A DNA stretch of 64,000 nucleotides from Streptomyces sp. NBC_01241 (GCF_041435435.1 NZ_CP108494.1:5242501-5306500), one strand, 5' to 3'; positions 24,432-33,323 are shown, counted from the stretch's first letter. Program-made: numbers and translations. Notes: generated by a model from the sequence alone, not told the origin.

Positions 24432-25781
24432 TCACAGCGCCAAGCGGCGTGACAGGTCCGAGCGGAACGCTCCGTTCGGGTCCAACTCGGCGCGCAGCGA
24501 CCGGAAGTCGGCCAGCCGCGGATACATCGCGGCCAGCATCTGAGGCCGCAGCCGGGAGTCCTTCGCCAGGCAGATCCGGCCCCCCGCCTCCGCCACCTCC
24601 TCGTCCAGCGAGTCCAGGAACCCGGCCAGGCCGGGCAGCGCGGCGGGCAGACCGAGCGCGAGCGTCCAGCCGGGCATCGGGAACGACAGCCAGCCCGCGT
24701 CCCCCGCGCCGAACCGCTTGAGGACGGCGAGGAACGACGGGCAGCGCCGCTGCGAGAGGCGGCGCACGATCCGGCGCAGCGCCTCCTCCTGGCCGTGCCC
24801 GACGACGAACTGATACCGCACGAATCCGGCTCGGCCATGGATCCGGTTCCAGTGCGGCAGGCCGTCCAGGGGGTGGAAGAACGTGGACAGTCTCCGGAGT
24901 TCGCCGATGCGGTACGCGGGGGCGCTGCGGTACCGGAACTCGTTGAGGAGGGCCACGGACCTGCGGCCGAGCAGCCCCTCCGGTACGAGGCCGGGTGCCG
25001 CCGGCAACCGTCCAGGGCGGAACGCGAGCGCTGCGCGCCGGGCGTGAAGCGGGAGCGCGTACCGGGGTACGTGCTCCCCCCGGGTGAGGACGGAGCGCCC
25101 CGTCGCACGGCCGTGGGCGAGCAGATCGACCCAGGCGGCCGAGTAGCGGTAGCGGTGGTCCCCGGCGGAGAGCCTGGCCAGCAGGTCGTCCAGATCGACG
25201 GCCCGTTCGGTGTCGACCGACATCCATGAGCTGGTGACGCGGTGGAGCCGCAGCGTGGCCGAGAGGATCACGCCCGTCAGGCCCAGCCCGCCCGTGGTCG
25301 CGTCGAAGAGGTCGGTGCCGGGCCGGACCGTACGGATCTCGCCGTCGGCGGTCAGCAGCTCCAGCTCCTGGACGTGCCGCGAGAAGGAGCCGGAGAGGTG
25401 ATGGTTGCGGCCGTGGACGTCGGCGCCGATCGCGCCGCCCACGGTGACCTGGCGGGTGGCCGGCGTGACGGGGACGAACCAGCCGAGCGGCAGCAGGACC
25501 TCCATCAGCCGGTGCAGGCTGACCCCGGCGTCGCAGACCGCCAGGCCCGCCCCGGCGTCGATGGTGCGGATCCGGTTCAGCGCGGTCATGTCGAGGACGG
25601 AGCCCCCCGCGTTCTGCGCTGCGTCGCCGTGGGCCCGGCCGAGGCCCCGGGCGATGGAGCCGCGGGGCCCGCAGCCGCGTACCGTCGCCGCCGCCTCCTC
25701 GTAGGTACGGGGGCGAAAGCGCAGGGCGGCCGTCGGAGCGGTACGGCCCCAGCCGGTCAGGGACACGGTGTCGACAGACAT
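24432..25781 (-). CDS. dprE1: DprE1-like FAD-dependent oxidase
   Basis: The 449-residue protein begins VSLTGWGRTAPTAALRFRP and has an FAD-binding PCMH domain (ARGLGRAHGDAAQNAGGSVL; VGGAIGADVHGRNHHLSGSF) and a C-terminal ALO-type domain ending HG..FVRYQFVVGHG and FGAGDAGWLSFPMPGWTLAL. This is the layout of DprE1, the decaprenylphosphoryl-ribose oxidase partner of DprE2. ATG 25781 fits the family start; an upstream extension in the same frame lacks homology. It is divergent from the BrkB gene. Confidence 0.82.
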   Translation of the reverse strand: MSVDTVSLTGWGRTAPTAALRFRPRTYEEAAATVRGCGPRGSIARGLGRAHGDAAQNAGGSVLDMTALNRIRTIDAGAGLAVCDAGVSLHRLMEVLLPLGWFVPVTPATRQVTVGGAIGADVHGRNHHLSGSFSRHVQELELLTADGEIRTVRPGTDLFDATTGGLGLTGVILSATLRLHRVTSSWMSVDTERAVDLDDLLARLSAGDHRYRYSAAWVDLLAHGRATGRSVLTRGEHVPRYALPLHARRAALAFRPGRLPAAPGLVPEGLLGRRSVALLNEFRYRSAPAYRIGELRRLSTFFHPLDGLPHWNRIHGRAGFVRYQFVVGHGQEEALRRIVRRLSQRRCPSFLAVLKRFGAGDAGWLSFPMPGWTLALGLPAALPGLAGFLDSLDEEVAEAGGRICLAKDSRLRPQMLAAMYPRLADFRSLRAELDPNGAFRSDLSRRLAL

Positions 25782-25923
25782 GACGGTGACCGTATCGCCC
25801 GAGAAAACCCTTTCGAGGGATTTGTTACAACACTCACCAGTATGGGTGACTGAGGGAGTGTCGGCCCGTACGGCGGTGAACGAACCTCCGGTTTTCCGCA
25901 CCCGGGAGGGTAAGTCGTACGAC

Positions 25924-26853
25924 ATGGACTGGCTGAAAAACCTCCCTGTCGTCGGGCCGATCGTCTCCCGGCTGATGGCGACGCACGCCTGGCGCTCGTA
26001 CGAGACGCTCGAGCGGGTCCACGGGGCCAGGCTCGCCGCCGCGATCACCTTCATCAGCTTCCTGGCGCTCTTCCCGCTGATCGCGGTCGGCGCGGCGATC
26101 GGTGCCGCACTGCTCTCCACCGAGCAGCTCCACACCATCGAGAACAAGCTCACCGAGCAGGTGCCGGGCATCTCCGAGCAGCTCGGCATCGGCGATCTGG
26201 TGGCTCATGCGGGCACGGTCGGGGGGGTCGCCGGTGCGCTGCTGCTCCTCACCGGTGTCGGCTGGATCGGCGCGCTGCGGGGCTGTCTGCGCGCCGTGTG
26301 GGGCATGGACGACGTGGACCAGGGCAACCCCGTCATCCGTAAGCTCAAGGACGCCGGGCTGCTGCTCGGTCTCGGCGGGGCGGCGGTCGCGACGCTCGCC
26401 GTCTCCTCGGCCGGCTCCGTCGCCGTCGGCCGGACCGCCGGTCTGCTGGGCATCTCGGACCATGGCGCGGGCGGTGTGATGCTGCAGGTGGCCACCCTGG
26501 TCGTGGCGGCCATCGCCGACTTCCTGCTGCTGCTCTACCTGCTGACGCTGCTGCCCGGCGTCGAGCCCCCGCGGCGCAGGCTGCTGGTCGCCGGGGTGAT
26601 CGGCGCGATCGGCTTCGAACTGCTCAAGCTGCTGCTCGGCAGTTACATGAAGGGCGTCGCGACGAAGAGCATGTACGGCGCCTTCGGCGTGCCGGTCGCG
26701 CTGCTGCTGTGGATCAACCTCACCTCGAAGCTGCTGCTGTTCTGCGCCGCCTGGACGGCGACGCGGAGCAGCGAGGACAGCGGGAAGGGCGCGGCGGCCG
26801 TCAGCGACGAGGGAGGCGACGCACCAGGTCCGGCAGCGGCCAGCGCCGGTTGA
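25924..26853 (+). CDS. YihY/BrkB family inner-membrane protein
   Basis: This 309-residue membrane protein has about six helices and the family motifs WRSYETLERVHGARLAAAIT, FISFLALFPLIAVGAA, LPGVEPPRRRLLVAGVIGAI and GAFGVPVALLLWINLTSKLL. Family members are uncharacterised or loosely tied to virulence and transport. ATG 25924 gives the family N-terminus MDWLKNLP; GTG 25858 is a possible upstream start. Its 3' end overlaps the convergent carboxypeptidase gene by 53 bp. Confidence 0.85.
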   Translation: MDWLKNLPVVGPIVSRLMATHAWRSYETLERVHGARLAAAITFISFLALFPLIAVGAAIGAALLSTEQLHTIENKLTEQVPGISEQLGIGDLVAHAGTVGGVAGALLLLTGVGWIGALRGCLRAVWGMDDVDQGNPVIRKLKDAGLLLGLGGAAVATLAVSSAGSVAVGRTAGLLGISDHGAGGVMLQVATLVVAAIADFLLLLYLLTLLPGVEPPRRRLLVAGVIGAIGFELLKLLLGSYMKGVATKSMYGAFGVPVALLLWINLTSKLLLFCAAWTATRSSEDSGKGAAAVSDEGGDAPGPAAASAG

Positions 26854-28075
26854 CCAGGAACACCGCGCCGGCCAGCAGCACCAGGACGCCTCCGGCGATC
26901 CCGAGCGCGATCCCGATGCCACCGCCGCCCCCGCCGGTCGCGGCGGCGGCCTTGGCGGCCGGCGAGGATCCGCTGCCGCCACCGCTCTTCCCGTTCGCCG
27001 CCGGGCCCTTCCCCGTCCCGGTGTCCGTCCCGGTGTCCGTCCCGGTACTGGCGGACCTCGGCGGCACCAGCTCGCCCACCGGGGTCACCTTGCCGCTCGC
27101 GTCGAAGCCCCAGTCGAGGAGGTCGGCAGCCTCCTTGTAGACGGCGTGCCGCTCTTTGGAAGAGGGGTTCATGACGGTGACGAGCAGCACCTTGCCGTCG
27201 CGTTCGGCGACGCCCGTGAAGGTGTTGCCCGCGTGGGTGGTGTAGCCGTTCTTGACGCCCGCGATGCCCCTGTACGGGTCGACGCCGTCCGCACCGGTGA
27301 GCAGCCGGTTGGTGTTCTGGATCCCGAAGCTCTGGCGCTTCCCGTTCTTCTTCTCCGCGCCGGGGAACTGCGCCTCGGCCGTCGCACAGTACTCCCGGAA
27401 GTCCGCCTTCTGCAGGCCGCTGCGGGCGAACAGCGTCAGGTCGTACGCGCTGGAGACCTGGTCGGGCGCGTCGTACCCGTCGGGCGACACCACCGTCGTG
27501 TCGAGCGCCTGCAACTCCTCCGCGTGCGCCTGCATGTCGGCGACGGTCTTCGGGACGCCGCCGTACATCGCGGACAGCACGTGCACGGCGTCATTGCCCG
27601 AACGCAGGAACACCCCGAGCCACAGGTCGTGGACCGTGTAGCTGAGGTGCTCCTTGACGCCGACCAGGCTGCTGCCCTCGCCGAGATCCGCGAGGTCCTC
27701 GTCCTGCACCGTGTACGTCCGGGTCTTCGGCTGCAGCGCGGGCAACACGGTGTCCGCGAAGAGCATCTTCAGGGTGGAGGCGGGAGGCAGCCGCCAGTGC
27801 GCGTTGTGCGAGGCGAGCACCTGGCCGTTCTCCGCGTCCGCGACGATCCAGGATCTGCCCGTGAGCTTCTCGGGCAGTACCGGGGCGCCGGGGCCCAGCT
27901 CTACCTGCGTGCCGGTCCGGCCCAGTAGTTCGCCACCGACCCGGGACATGACGGCGGGCGGTTTCGGCTGGTTGTCGGAGGTGTCCTTGTCGACCGCCGA
28001 CGCCGGGCTGACGACAAAAGTGGACAACAAGGCGGCAGAGGTGATCGTCAAAGAGATCTTTTTCAGAGCGGGCAC
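26801..28075 (-). CDS. D-alanyl-D-alanine carboxypeptidase (PBP, S11)
   Basis: This exported serine DD-peptidase trims the terminal D-Ala from peptidoglycan stems. From GTG 28075 it has a signal peptide (KKISLTITSAALLSTFVV, cleavage near ASA-VD at residue 27), the nucleophile motif S100-T-L-K103, SGN at 159-161 and a KNG triad (GVKNGYTTHAGNT). A Gly/Thr-rich stretch and a C-terminal membrane helix (GIALGIAGGVLVLLAGAVFL) anchor it. The ribosome binding site is weak, so an upstream start is possible. It is divergent from the SCO4848-family gene. Confidence 0.9.
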   Translation of the reverse strand: MPALKKISLTITSAALLSTFVVSPASAVDKDTSDNQPKPPAVMSRVGGELLGRTGTQVELGPGAPVLPEKLTGRSWIVADAENGQVLASHNAHWRLPPASTLKMLFADTVLPALQPKTRTYTVQDEDLADLGEGSSLVGVKEHLSYTVHDLWLGVFLRSGNDAVHVLSAMYGGVPKTVADMQAHAEELQALDTTVVSPDGYDAPDQVSSAYDLTLFARSGLQKADFREYCATAEAQFPGAEKKNGKRQSFGIQNTNRLLTGADGVDPYRGIAGVKNGYTTHAGNTFTGVAERDGKVLLVTVMNPSSKERHAVYKEAADLLDWGFDASGKVTPVGELVPPRSASTGTDTGTDTGTGKGPAANGKSGGGSGSSPAAKAAAATGGGGGGIGIALGIAGGVLVLLAGAVFLVNRRWPLPDLVRRLPRR

Positions 28076-28196
28076 GGTCGGAAACGTACAGGGCGACGGT
28101 GTGGATGGGGATACGGACGGCTTGACCCGCCGTGCGAGCCGCCGGGACAGCCCACCCCGGGCGAGGCCGCCGGAGCGCGGACGGGATACTGGAACC

Positions 28197-28442
28197 ATGA
28201 AGCTCAGCCGCCCGGTCTCCTGGTTCCTGCTCGCGTTCGGGGTGTGGAGCTGGTTCATCTGGGTCACCTTCGTCAAGAACCTCTGGAAGGACGGCAGCGG
28301 ACTCGCCTTCGACGACGCGGGTGACCCGACTGCGTACTTCTGGGTGCATCTGCTGCTCGCCATCACTTCCTTTCTCCTGGGGACGGTCATCGGTGTGATC
28401 GGGTTCCGTGGCGTCAGGGCTTTGCGTCGAGAACGTGCCTGA
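28197..28442 (+). CDS. SCO4848-family small membrane protein
   Basis: The 81-residue protein has two membrane helices (SWFLLAFGVWSWFIWVTF and HLLLAITSFLLGTVIGVIGF) with a short soluble loop between them and an Arg-rich C-terminus. I recognise it as the SCO4848 family, which lies beside this DD-carboxypeptidase in Streptomyces. Function unknown; conserved divergent pairing with a cell-wall enzyme suggests an envelope role. The metallophosphoesterase gene follows after 30 bp. Confidence 0.85.
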   Translation: MKLSRPVSWFLLAFGVWSWFIWVTFVKNLWKDGSGLAFDDAGDPTAYFWVHLLLAITSFLLGTVIGVIGFRGVRALRRERA

Positions 28443-28472
28443 CAGGCCGCACGACAGGCGGAGGAGTCGCAC

Positions 28473-29804
28473 ATGGCAGTGGCCGGTCTCGCGCTGACGG
28501 CGGTCGTGGTGCTCGCGCTGCTCGTCGGCGTGCACCGCTATCTATGGCGCCGCTTCGTCGGCGACACGACCGCCGAGGGCAGTGCCCTGCGCCGAGCCGG
28601 CACGGTGGCCGCGTACCTCCTGCCGCTGCTGAGCGTCGGCGCCCTGGTCTCCGGCCGTACGGGCGCGCCCTTCTGGCTCCAGCGGGTGCTGGCCTGGCCG
28701 GGCTATCTGTGGCTGGCCGCGCTGCTGTACCTGACACTGGCTCTGCTGGTGGGTGAGCTGGTACGGCCGATTCTGCGCCGGGTTCTCGCGAGGCGCGCAC
28801 CTGGGCCGGACGGGGCGTATCGACCTTCCGCGGCGGAAGTGCCCGAGTCGGCGGCCGTGGCCACGGCCGCCGGCAGTGAACCCTCCGCCGTTCCCGCCGC
28901 CGGCAGTGAGTCCTCCGCCGTTCCCGCCGCCGACACCCTCGTCGCAGTCGCCGCCGCCCCGGACCACCGCCCCGCCGCGCCCACGCGCCGGCTGTTCGTC
29001 GCGCGGGCCGTCGGGGGCGCCGCCGCCGTCGCCGGACTCGGCACGGTCGGCTACGGCACGTACGGCGTACTGCGCGGACCGCGGATCAAGCGGATCACCG
29101 TGCCGCTCGCCAAGCTGCCCCGCTCCGCGCACGGCTTCCGGATCGCCCTCGTCAGCGACATCCATCTCGGCCCGATCCTCGGCAGCGCCCACACCCGGCG
29201 GATCGTCGACACGATCAACCGGACCCAGCCGGACCTGGTCGCCGTCGTGGGAGATCTCGTCGACGGAACCGTCGCCGACCTCGGCCCGGCCGCGGAGCCG
29301 CTCGCGCGGTTGAGTGCCCCCCACGGCAGCTTCTTCGTCACCGGTAATCACGAGTATTACTCCGGTGCTGCCCAATGGGTTGATCACGTAAGGGAATTGG
29401 GTCTCCATCCCTTGGAGAATGCCCGGGTCGAGATCGCCGGATTCGATCTCGCGGGCGTCAATGACGTCGCCGGGGAGAGCGAGGGGCAGGGGCCCGACTT
29501 CCACCGCGCGCTCGGCGACCGGGACCGTTCCCGCGCCGCCGTCCTCCTCGCCCACCAGCCCGTTGTCATCGACGACGCCGTCGCCCACGGCGTCGACCTC
29601 CAGCTCTCCGGCCATACCCACGGAGGCCAGCTCTGGCCGGGCAACTTGGTGGCCGAGTTGGCCAATCCCACGGTCGCCGGCCTCGACCGCTACGGCGACA
29701 CCCAGCTCTACGTCTCGCGCGGCGCGGGCGCTTGGGGCCCGCCGGTACGGGTCGGCGCACCCTCCGACATCACCGTCGTGGAACTCGCCTCCCGGCAGGC
29801 CTGA
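28473..29804 (+). CDS. Membrane-anchored metallophosphoesterase (YkuE/YaeI-like)
   Basis: The 443-residue protein has about four N-terminal helices (residues 1-100), an Ala/Pro linker with a repeated GSESSAVPAA-like unit, a further hydrophobic stretch near 175-195 and a calcineurin-like phosphoesterase domain. The domain shows the full metal-binding set: SDIHLGP, VGDLVDG, TGNHEYY, and SGHTHGGQLWP. Relatives hydrolyse phospholipids or nucleotides at the membrane. GGAGGAG lies 8 bp before the ATG. It is probably co-transcribed with the small SCO4848-family gene. Confidence 0.9.
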   Translation: MAVAGLALTAVVVLALLVGVHRYLWRRFVGDTTAEGSALRRAGTVAAYLLPLLSVGALVSGRTGAPFWLQRVLAWPGYLWLAALLYLTLALLVGELVRPILRRVLARRAPGPDGAYRPSAAEVPESAAVATAAGSEPSAVPAAGSESSAVPAADTLVAVAAAPDHRPAAPTRRLFVARAVGGAAAVAGLGTVGYGTYGVLRGPRIKRITVPLAKLPRSAHGFRIALVSDIHLGPILGSAHTRRIVDTINRTQPDLVAVVGDLVDGTVADLGPAAEPLARLSAPHGSFFVTGNHEYYSGAAQWVDHVRELGLHPLENARVEIAGFDLAGVNDVAGESEGQGPDFHRALGDRDRSRAAVLLAHQPVVIDDAVAHGVDLQLSGHTHGGQLWPGNLVAELANPTVAGLDRYGDTQLYVSRGAGAWGPPVRVGAPSDITVVELASRQA

Positions 29805-29992
29805 CGCTCCGTCGATGGCCGGTTACGAACCCTGCGGATGGACTCCAGGTTTCAAGTGCCCAACAAAAGGCTATGAGTCTCTGATTTGCTCTTCCAGATG
29901 TGAAAATCGTGTGATTGGCTGAGCGCGAGCATGCGGTGATGTGCGTATCTGAGCGCGACGCCGAGGTGGGGCTGGTAAGGGAGAGCACGGCA

Positions 29993-31549
29993 ATGCGGTC
30001 GATCCGAATACGGATTCTCGCGATTCTCGCGGTTTTGGTCATCGCAGGCGTCGGCGCCTGGCAACTGCTCCCCTCGGGCGAGGTGAACAAGAACCCGATC
30101 GCCGTCGGCACGACGGACGTAGTCACCTCGCTGGACCCGGCGGGTGCGTACGACGCCGGTTCCTGGGCGATGTACGGCAATGTGTACCAGTCCCTCCTGA
30201 CGTTCAAGTCCGGGGCGACCGTCCCCGAGCTCGACGCCGCCGAGAGCTGCGGGTTCATCGGGCTGAAGCTCCAGACGTACCAGTGCAAGCTGCGTGACGA
30301 CCTGTCCTTCTCCAACGGCCGGAAGATCACCGCCGCCGATGTCAAGTACTCCATCGAGCGCATGGTCAGGATCAAGACGGATGTCGGTCCGTGGGTGCTG
30401 TTCCCGAGCCTCAAGAACGTGGTGGCCGACGGCCGGACCATCACCTTCAACCTGTCCAAGCGTGACGCGACCTTCCCGCAGAAGCTCGCCACGGGAGCCG
30501 GTTCGATCGTCGACCGTGAGTCGTACCCGGCGGACAAGCTCCGGTCCGGGAACAGCGTCGACGGCTCGGGGCCGTACATCCTGAAGTCGTACCGGCCCGG
30601 CGACCTCGCCGAGTTCGTCCCCAACTCCCGGTACAAGGGTGCGCTGACGAAGACCGGAGCCCCGGTCACCGTGCGCTACTACAAGGAGTCGGACGAGCTC
30701 CTGGCGGCCTGGAAGTCCAAGCAGATCGATGTAGCGCACCGTCAGCTTCCGCCGGCCACAACCGTCGAGCTGAACCCGGGCGATCCCGACCTGCGCGTCA
30801 CCGAGGCGGACAGTGCCGAGATCCGCAACCTCGTCTTCAACGTCCGCGCCGGCACCCCGTTCGCCGACAAGAAGGTCCGGCAGGCCATCGCCTCGATCAT
30901 CGACCGCGGACCGCTGGTGACCGACATCTACAAGGGCACGGTCGAACCGCTCTACTCGCTGATCCCGCAGGGCTACATCGGGCACAGCACACCGTTCTTC
31001 GACGCCTACCCCGCGCCCGACCTCGCGCGCGCCAAACAGCTGATGCAGGAGGCCGGTGTCCAGACGCCGCTGCACTTCACCTTCGGATACCGCGGCGGCG
31101 ACGAGACGTACGTGAAGGAGACCGCGGAGCTGCGCCGCCAAATGGAGGCGACCGGACTGTTCAAGGTCTCGGTCAAGGCCGTCGAGTGGACGAAGTTCCA
31201 GAAGGAGTACGCGGCCGGCAAGTTCGACGCGTACACCGTCGGCTGGCTCCCCGACTACCCGGACCCCGATACCTTCAGCCAGCCGCTGGTCGGCCGCGAC
31301 GGCAGCCTCCACAACGGCTACTCCAGCAAGAAGATCGACGCCCTGATCGGCGCCACGCTGCAGTACAGCGACCGCAGCCGTACCTCGGCGGACTACAAGG
31401 AGCTCCAGGCGATCGTCGGCGAGGACGTGCCGCTGGTGCCGCTGTGGCAGAAGAAGGACTACGTCGTCAGCACGACCGACGTCTCCGGTTCGCAGTACCT
31501 CTCGGACGGCACCGGCATCTGGCGGCTGTGGGAGCTGAAGCGGCTCTGA
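29993..31549 (+). CDS. Orphan ABC-type peptide/solute-binding protein (family 5)
   Basis: The 518-residue protein is an SBP_bac_5 (DppA/OppA-like) binding protein: TSLDPAGAYDAGSWAMYGNV, LSFSNGRKITAADVKYSIER, VRQAIASIIDRGPLV and YTVGWLPDYPDPDTF. Its N-terminus (IRILAILAVLVIAGVGAWQL) is a signal-like helix with no lipobox cysteine, which is unusual for a Gram-positive binding protein; it may remain anchored by this helix. No permease or ATPase genes adjoin it. GGGAGAG precedes the ATG. A 188-bp AT-richer leader separates it from the upstream gene. Confidence 0.88.
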   Translation: MRSIRIRILAILAVLVIAGVGAWQLLPSGEVNKNPIAVGTTDVVTSLDPAGAYDAGSWAMYGNVYQSLLTFKSGATVPELDAAESCGFIGLKLQTYQCKLRDDLSFSNGRKITAADVKYSIERMVRIKTDVGPWVLFPSLKNVVADGRTITFNLSKRDATFPQKLATGAGSIVDRESYPADKLRSGNSVDGSGPYILKSYRPGDLAEFVPNSRYKGALTKTGAPVTVRYYKESDELLAAWKSKQIDVAHRQLPPATTVELNPGDPDLRVTEADSAEIRNLVFNVRAGTPFADKKVRQAIASIIDRGPLVTDIYKGTVEPLYSLIPQGYIGHSTPFFDAYPAPDLARAKQLMQEAGVQTPLHFTFGYRGGDETYVKETAELRRQMEATGLFKVSVKAVEWTKFQKEYAAGKFDAYTVGWLPDYPDPDTFSQPLVGRDGSLHNGYSSKKIDALIGATLQYSDRSRTSADYKELQAIVGEDVPLVPLWQKKDYVVSTTDVSGSQYLSDGTGIWRLWELKRL

Positions 31550-31552
31550 CGG

Positions 31553-31584
31553 CCCGGCGGGCCGGACCCGGCCCGCCGCCGGGT
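31553..31584. terminator. GC-rich hairpin between binding protein and TetR genes
   Basis: CCCGGCGGGCC pairs with GGCCCGCCG(CCGGG) across a short loop, directly after the SBP stop and before the convergent TetR gene. No T-run follows, which is common in Streptomyces. Confidence 0.6.
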
Positions 31585-31601
31585 CCGGAGAGGACGTCGG
31601 G

Positions 31602-32354
31602 TCAGGCGCCCGTCGGGTCAGGGGCCGTCGGGTCCGGCGCCTCTCGGGCCGGACGCTTCGCGACGCCGGGCAGGAACTCCTCCAGCACCTCGTGAATCTG
31701 CCGCACCAGCGGCCGCAGCACCCGGAACCGGGAGAGCGCGATGGCGCGGGCTGCGATCGGGGCGGCACGCTCGACCAGGCGTCGGCTGCGTTCGGTGTGC
31801 TCGGTCCGGTCGTACACCCAGAACAGCACCAGGCCCATCTGTATCAGCCACATCAACTGCGGCAGCAGCTCGGCCAGTTCGGGATCGGTCCTGGTGTCGG
31901 AGCCGGCCAGGCACCGCCGGTGGATGGAGATCGCCGCCTCGCGGGCCGCGACCGATTCCGCCGAGAACGGGCTGAGCGGGCTCTCCGGGTCGGCGGCGTT
32001 CTTGAAGAACTGGGCGGCGAAGCGGTGGTACGGCTCTGCCACGTCCAGCCACGTGAGCAGGACCCCGCGCATCCGCACCGCGAGGTCCTTGTCGCCGTCC
32101 AGGACCGGCTGCACCGCCGCTTCGTGTTCGGCGGCGAGCCGGTCGTAGAAGCCCTGGACGAGGTGTTCCTTGTTCGTGAAGTAGTAGTAGGCGTTCCCGA
32201 CGGAGACACCGGCCTCCTGGGCGATCGCCCGCATCGTCGTCTTGTCGTAGCCGCGTTCCTGGAAGAGCCGGAGCGCGGTTTCGAGGATGAGTGTGCGGGT
32301 CTGCTCGCTCTTGGGAGCCTTGACTTCCTTCACGTCCTTCGCTTCCTTCACCAC
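31602..32354 (-). CDS. TetR family regulator
   Basis: The 250-residue protein has an N-terminal TetR helix-turn-helix (LILETALRLFQERGYDKTTM, then AIAQEAGVSVGNAYYYFTNK) and an all-helical ligand domain. The start is GTG 32354. It is the last gene of a probable operon with the DCC protein (24 bp upstream) and the small membrane protein. Two near-identical palindromes upstream of that operon are the natural candidates for its operators. Confidence 0.9.
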   Translation of the reverse strand: MVKEAKDVKEVKAPKSEQTRTLILETALRLFQERGYDKTTMRAIAQEAGVSVGNAYYYFTNKEHLVQGFYDRLAAEHEAAVQPVLDGDKDLAVRMRGVLLTWLDVAEPYHRFAAQFFKNAADPESPLSPFSAESVAAREAAISIHRRCLAGSDTRTDPELAELLPQLMWLIQMGLVLFWVYDRTEHTERSRRLVERAAPIAARAIALSRFRVLRPLVRQIHEVLEEFLPGVAKRPAREAPDPTAPDPTGA

Positions 32355-32377
32355 AGTCCCGAGGGTATCCGCCCCGG

Positions 32378-32812
32378 TCAGTCGCCGGATCCCGGGACTG
32401 CGCAGGCGCCGTCCCCGGAGCCGTCACCGCACGGCGCCGCGGTCAGCGAGCGGTACTTCGCGGCGGCGAGCACGGTCGCCCGGGCGAACGGGCGGCCCGC
32501 CGGGGTGGTCAGCCAGTGGGACCTGGGCCGGTGTTCGGCCAGTGCCCAGAGGCAGACGATCCACGCGTCGGTCCCGCGGTAGATCTGCCCCCCGTCGCCG
32601 ATCACCGTGATCTCCTCCAGCGTCCCGGTGTGGTCGAGCCCGGGGAAGCGGCGGCGCGCCTCCTCGGAGGCGGCCGGGACGAGGTCGAGCGGGACGAGCT
32701 GACGCTGCTTCAGCAGCCACTGGCGCAGGTGGACGCAGAGCGAGCACTGCGCGTCGTACAGCACCGTGAGCCGTTCGACGGACAGCCGCCGGCCGCCGGT
32801 TCCGGTCGTCAT
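32378..32812 (-). CDS. DCC-type thiol-disulfide oxidoreductase family protein
   Basis: The 144-residue protein has the DUF393/DCC signature YDAQCSLCVHLRQWL with a CxxC at the start of a thioredoxin-like fold, then GLDHTGTLEEITVIGDGGQI and WLTTPAGRPFARATV. The physiological partner is unknown. It starts 7 bp after the membrane-protein gene ends and 23 bp before TetR begins, so all three are one transcript. Confidence 0.85.
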   Translation of the reverse strand: MTTGTGGRRLSVERLTVLYDAQCSLCVHLRQWLLKQRQLVPLDLVPAASEEARRRFPGLDHTGTLEEITVIGDGGQIYRGTDAWIVCLWALAEHRPRSHWLTTPAGRPFARATVLAAAKYRSLTAAPCGDGSGDGACAVPGSGD

Positions 32813-32819
32813 GGCGGGC

Positions 32820-33251
32820 TCAGGCCTTGGCGGCGGGTGCGGCCCACGGACCGTTGCCCGGCCCCGTCCAGCCCTCCGGCGGCACCGGCGGGGTCTGCTC
32901 ACGCTCCATCAGACCGCGGCGGCGGATCTTGTTGAGCACGTAGACGTTGCCGAGGTGCAGCACACCGAGGACGAGCAGGACCACGCCGAGCTTCACCGAG
33001 AGCGCCTCGAAGAGCCCGCGGGCATCCGCGACGCCGTCGTCGTTCCTCAGATAGAGGGTGACGAAGCCCAGGTTGACCAGGTAGAAGCCGACCACCAGCA
33101 GGTGGTTGACGGCATCGGCGAGCTTTTCGTTCCCGTGCAGCACATCGGCGAGGAACACCTTGCCGTTGCGGCTGAGCGTGCGAGCGACCCAGACGGTGAG
33201 CGCCACGCTGATGAGTAGGTAGATGACGTACGCGACAACAGTGAGGTCCAT
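32820..33251 (-). CDS. Four-helix membrane protein, function unknown
   Basis: The 143-residue product has about three or four membrane helices: VVAYVIYLLISVALTVWVAR, LLVVGFYLVNLGFVTLYL and LGVVLLVLGVLHLGNVYVL, then a Pro-rich tail. I do not recognise a named function. ATG 33251 has AAGGGAGGG seven bases upstream. It leads the operon with the DCC and TetR genes, with a palindrome immediately before its ribosome binding site. Confidence 0.8.
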   Translation of the reverse strand: MDLTVVAYVIYLLISVALTVWVARTLSRNGKVFLADVLHGNEKLADAVNHLLVVGFYLVNLGFVTLYLRNDDGVADARGLFEALSVKLGVVLLVLGVLHLGNVYVLNKIRRRGLMEREQTPPVPPEGWTGPGNGPWAAPAAKA

Positions 33252-33264
33252 GCCCCACCCTCCC

Positions 33265-33278
33265 TTGAACGCGTTCAA
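33265..33278. promoter_or_regulatory. Perfect palindrome TTGAACGCGTTCAA, probable operator
   Basis: This 14-bp perfect palindrome sits 14 bp upstream of the start of the membrane/DCC/TetR operon, right before its ribosome binding site. It fits a TetR-type site (AACNNGTT core). Together with the related site at 33307 it suggests autoregulation by the TetR gene of the same operon; this is inference. Confidence 0.7.
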
Positions 33279-33306
33279 AAACTGTTGTCATGGACTGTAG
33301 ACCCGT

Positions 33307-33323
33307 TTGTGAACACGTTCAAG
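33307..33323. promoter_or_regulatory. Second operator-like site TTGTGAACACGTTCAAG
   Basis: An imperfect palindrome with core GAAC-AC-GTTC lies 42 bp from the first site and overlaps the last codons of the MFS gene. It also resembles half of the Streptomyces Rex consensus (TGTGAACNNNTTCACA), so redox control cannot be excluded. Confidence 0.55.
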
